64,000 nt of DNA from Paenibacillus peoriae KCTC 3763 (GTDB lineage: Bacteria > Bacillota > Bacilli > Paenibacillales > Paenibacillaceae), in the NCBI RefSeq assembly GCF_000236805.1, contig NZ_AGFX01000021.1:1-64000 (forward strand), read 5' to 3'. Below the pieces are notes generated by a model. It made no database searches, was not told the DNA's origin, and worked only from the letters and a program-made list of their open reading frames with translations. The position numbers and the translations under genes are program-made. Each line of letters starts with the position of its first letter. Positions within the stretch are counted from its first letter, which is position 1. Positions 63,051 to 64,000 of this stretch are shown here, one piece after another.

Positions 63051-63470
63051 ATGAAGCTGGTTGTAACTGTAAAAAGTTTGGGGAAACGCAAGCCAGCACT
63101 CGCACGACAAGAGATGGAGCTGAGTCCTGTTCCACAAACATTACGAGAATTGATTACCGCAACGGTTGCCCTGAATATCCAAAGACTGCGGGAAAAGCAG
63201 GATAGCGTAGCGCTGATTCCTTTCCTCACAGGAGAGGAAATTCAGGTGCAAGGCGAGACAGGCAAGGTCGGATTTGGTTCCATTTATAATGATGCTATAC
63301 CTGATATTAAGGATGCTGTAGACACGGCGATGCAGGCTTTTGAAGATGGTTTATACAGGGTTTTTGTACGTGACGAGGAAGCTACTGAGCTGGATGTTCC
63401 TTTGTTGCTGGAGGATGGAGACGAAATCGTATTTATACGGTTTACAATGCTGGCCGGAGGCCTATGGTAG
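63051..63470 (+). CDS. Hypothetical cytoplasmic protein
   Basis: The 139-residue soluble protein has no signal peptide or membrane part. It mixes beta strands and helices, starting MKLVVTVKSLGKRKPAL and ending DGDEIVFIRFTMLAGGLW. A C-terminal strand pattern (about 103-135) resembles ubiquitin- or ThiS-like ends only in having Gly-Gly near the C-terminus, which is not proof of that fold. AAGGAAGGAGAA precedes ATG; the start at 63051 is preferred to 63024. It runs 15 bp before the next gene and is probably in one operon with it. Confidence 0.6.
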   Translation: MKLVVTVKSLGKRKPALARQEMELSPVPQTLRELITATVALNIQRLREKQDSVALIPFLTGEEIQVQGETGKVGFGSIYNDAIPDIKDAVDTAMQAFEDGLYRVFVRDEEATELDVPLLLEDGDEIVFIRFTMLAGGLW

Positions 63471-63485
63471 AGGGGGAAATGAAAT

Positions 63486-64000
63486 ATGCAGCAGGAGAAA
63501 AGTGAGCAAGAATATTTCACCATACTAAGGGAGCGCGCGGCGCAACTGGATGGACAACAACAGGAGTTGGCGCAGTATGTTGTAGAACTGGGTCAGCTTC
63601 ATTACATATACGAGAATGAGAAGCCTTTTAATGAATGTCAGCGAATATTGAAAGCACAGGCAGCAGAAAGCGGAGAACCGCTGTTCAAGCCATTGGCAGA
63701 GGTGTTGCGTCGGCTGATTGGGCAAACAGCAGGTGATGTGTTCGCACATCTTACGGAGCATGTGACTGAATATCCGTACAGCACAGGGTATGAGCGCAAA
63801 CCGTTTCGCACTTCGGATATCACGGCTCATACTTCTCGGATTTATAAAAGAATGGTGCAGTTAATCCGAATGGACTGGATCGGCTTCTCCATGATGGATT
63901 ATTTAACGAGAAAGGATTATGAACAAGGCAGGGATTACCGGATTCAGGAGACGATTAGTGATTGGATAGCCTATGAGCTGGATAACGGCAATTCACAGGT
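63486..64000 (+). CDS. Partial hypothetical protein (runs off the right edge), possible DUF4132-type
   Basis: The visible 171 codons begin MQQEKSEQEYFTILRERA after AGGGGG and stay open to the window end. They are soluble and helical, with no signal peptide. Parts such as LTEHVTEYPYSTGYERKPFR and DWIGFSMMDYLTRKDYEQGR vaguely resemble the N-terminal parts of large DUF4132 proteins of Bacilli, but this is a weak impression. It lies directly behind the small protein at 63051, so the two probably work together. Confidence 0.55.
   Translation, partial: MQQEKSEQEYFTILRERAAQLDGQQQELAQYVVELGQLHYIYENEKPFNECQRILKAQAAESGEPLFKPLAEVLRRLIGQTAGDVFAHLTEHVTEYPYSTGYERKPFRTSDITAHTSRIYKRMVQLIRMDWIGFSMMDYLTRKDYEQGRDYRIQETISDWIAYELDNGNSQ

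Overview
The gene set points to a Paenibacillus of the P. polymyxa group or a close relative. The support is indirect: Firmicute-type ribosome binding sites and TTG starts, a des-desK-desR thermosensor locus, paired dgk/dck kinases, a PL3 pectate lyase, an SLH-anchored surface protein, and TPP and ZTP riboswitches. No rRNA, tRNA, CRISPR array or intact insertion sequence was found. All calls come from reading the sequence; no database was searched.

Left part (1-17 kb) is accessory in character. It opens with the 5' part of a VgrG-like spike gene (1-1158, minus strand). An AT-rich stretch follows with a secreted Cys-containing hydrophobic protein, a small membrane protein, and a decayed phage terminase (about 3.5-3.9 kb). 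Next come a cupin, a BluB-like flavoenzyme, a LysR/GNAT divergent pair and SelO. A five-gene minus-strand operon (10404-14743) encodes a DcrB/EagR-like protein, a second VgrG-like spike, a pentapeptide-repeat protein, an Imm11-like protein and a DUF4280 PAAR-like tip. Both spike loci are preceded by the same roughly 65-bp element, which reads as a sigma-D (flagellar sigma factor) promoter. This is the best candidate for an undescribed system: a spike/effector-type module without sheath or tube genes in this window, apparently tied to the motility regulon. A MarR-controlled but frameshifted SDR gene follows.

Middle part (17-45 kb) is mostly metabolic. It holds an SDR, an amino-acid permease with a structured leader, and a large SLH protein with a 21-nt tandem repeat. 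A nitroreductase/HxlR pair resembles HypO/HypR. A Fur-boxed siderophore-binding lipoprotein, an RCC1-repeat secreted protein and a ZTP-riboswitch-controlled folD-cyclohydrolase operon follow. Then come des-desK-desR, dgk-dck, an Rpn-family nuclease, a Gfo/Idh oxidoreductase and RtcB. A shikimate/quinate cluster has two YdiM/N-type MFS transporters, a YdiB-type dehydrogenase, type I AroD and a LysR regulator, ending next to a shikimate kinase.

Right part (45-64 kb) holds pelC behind a promoter-proximal hairpin, a coupled APH-fold kinase/glycosyltransferase pair, an MFS exporter, cysK and an aldo/keto reductase. Two overlapping WYL-domain regulators lie divergent from a nucleotidyltransferase-TatD-LURP run. 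A TPP riboswitch precedes ykoEDC, and a MetNIQ-type transporter follows whose ATPase lacks the usual C-terminal sensor domain. A small hypothetical gene and a partial gene run off the right edge.
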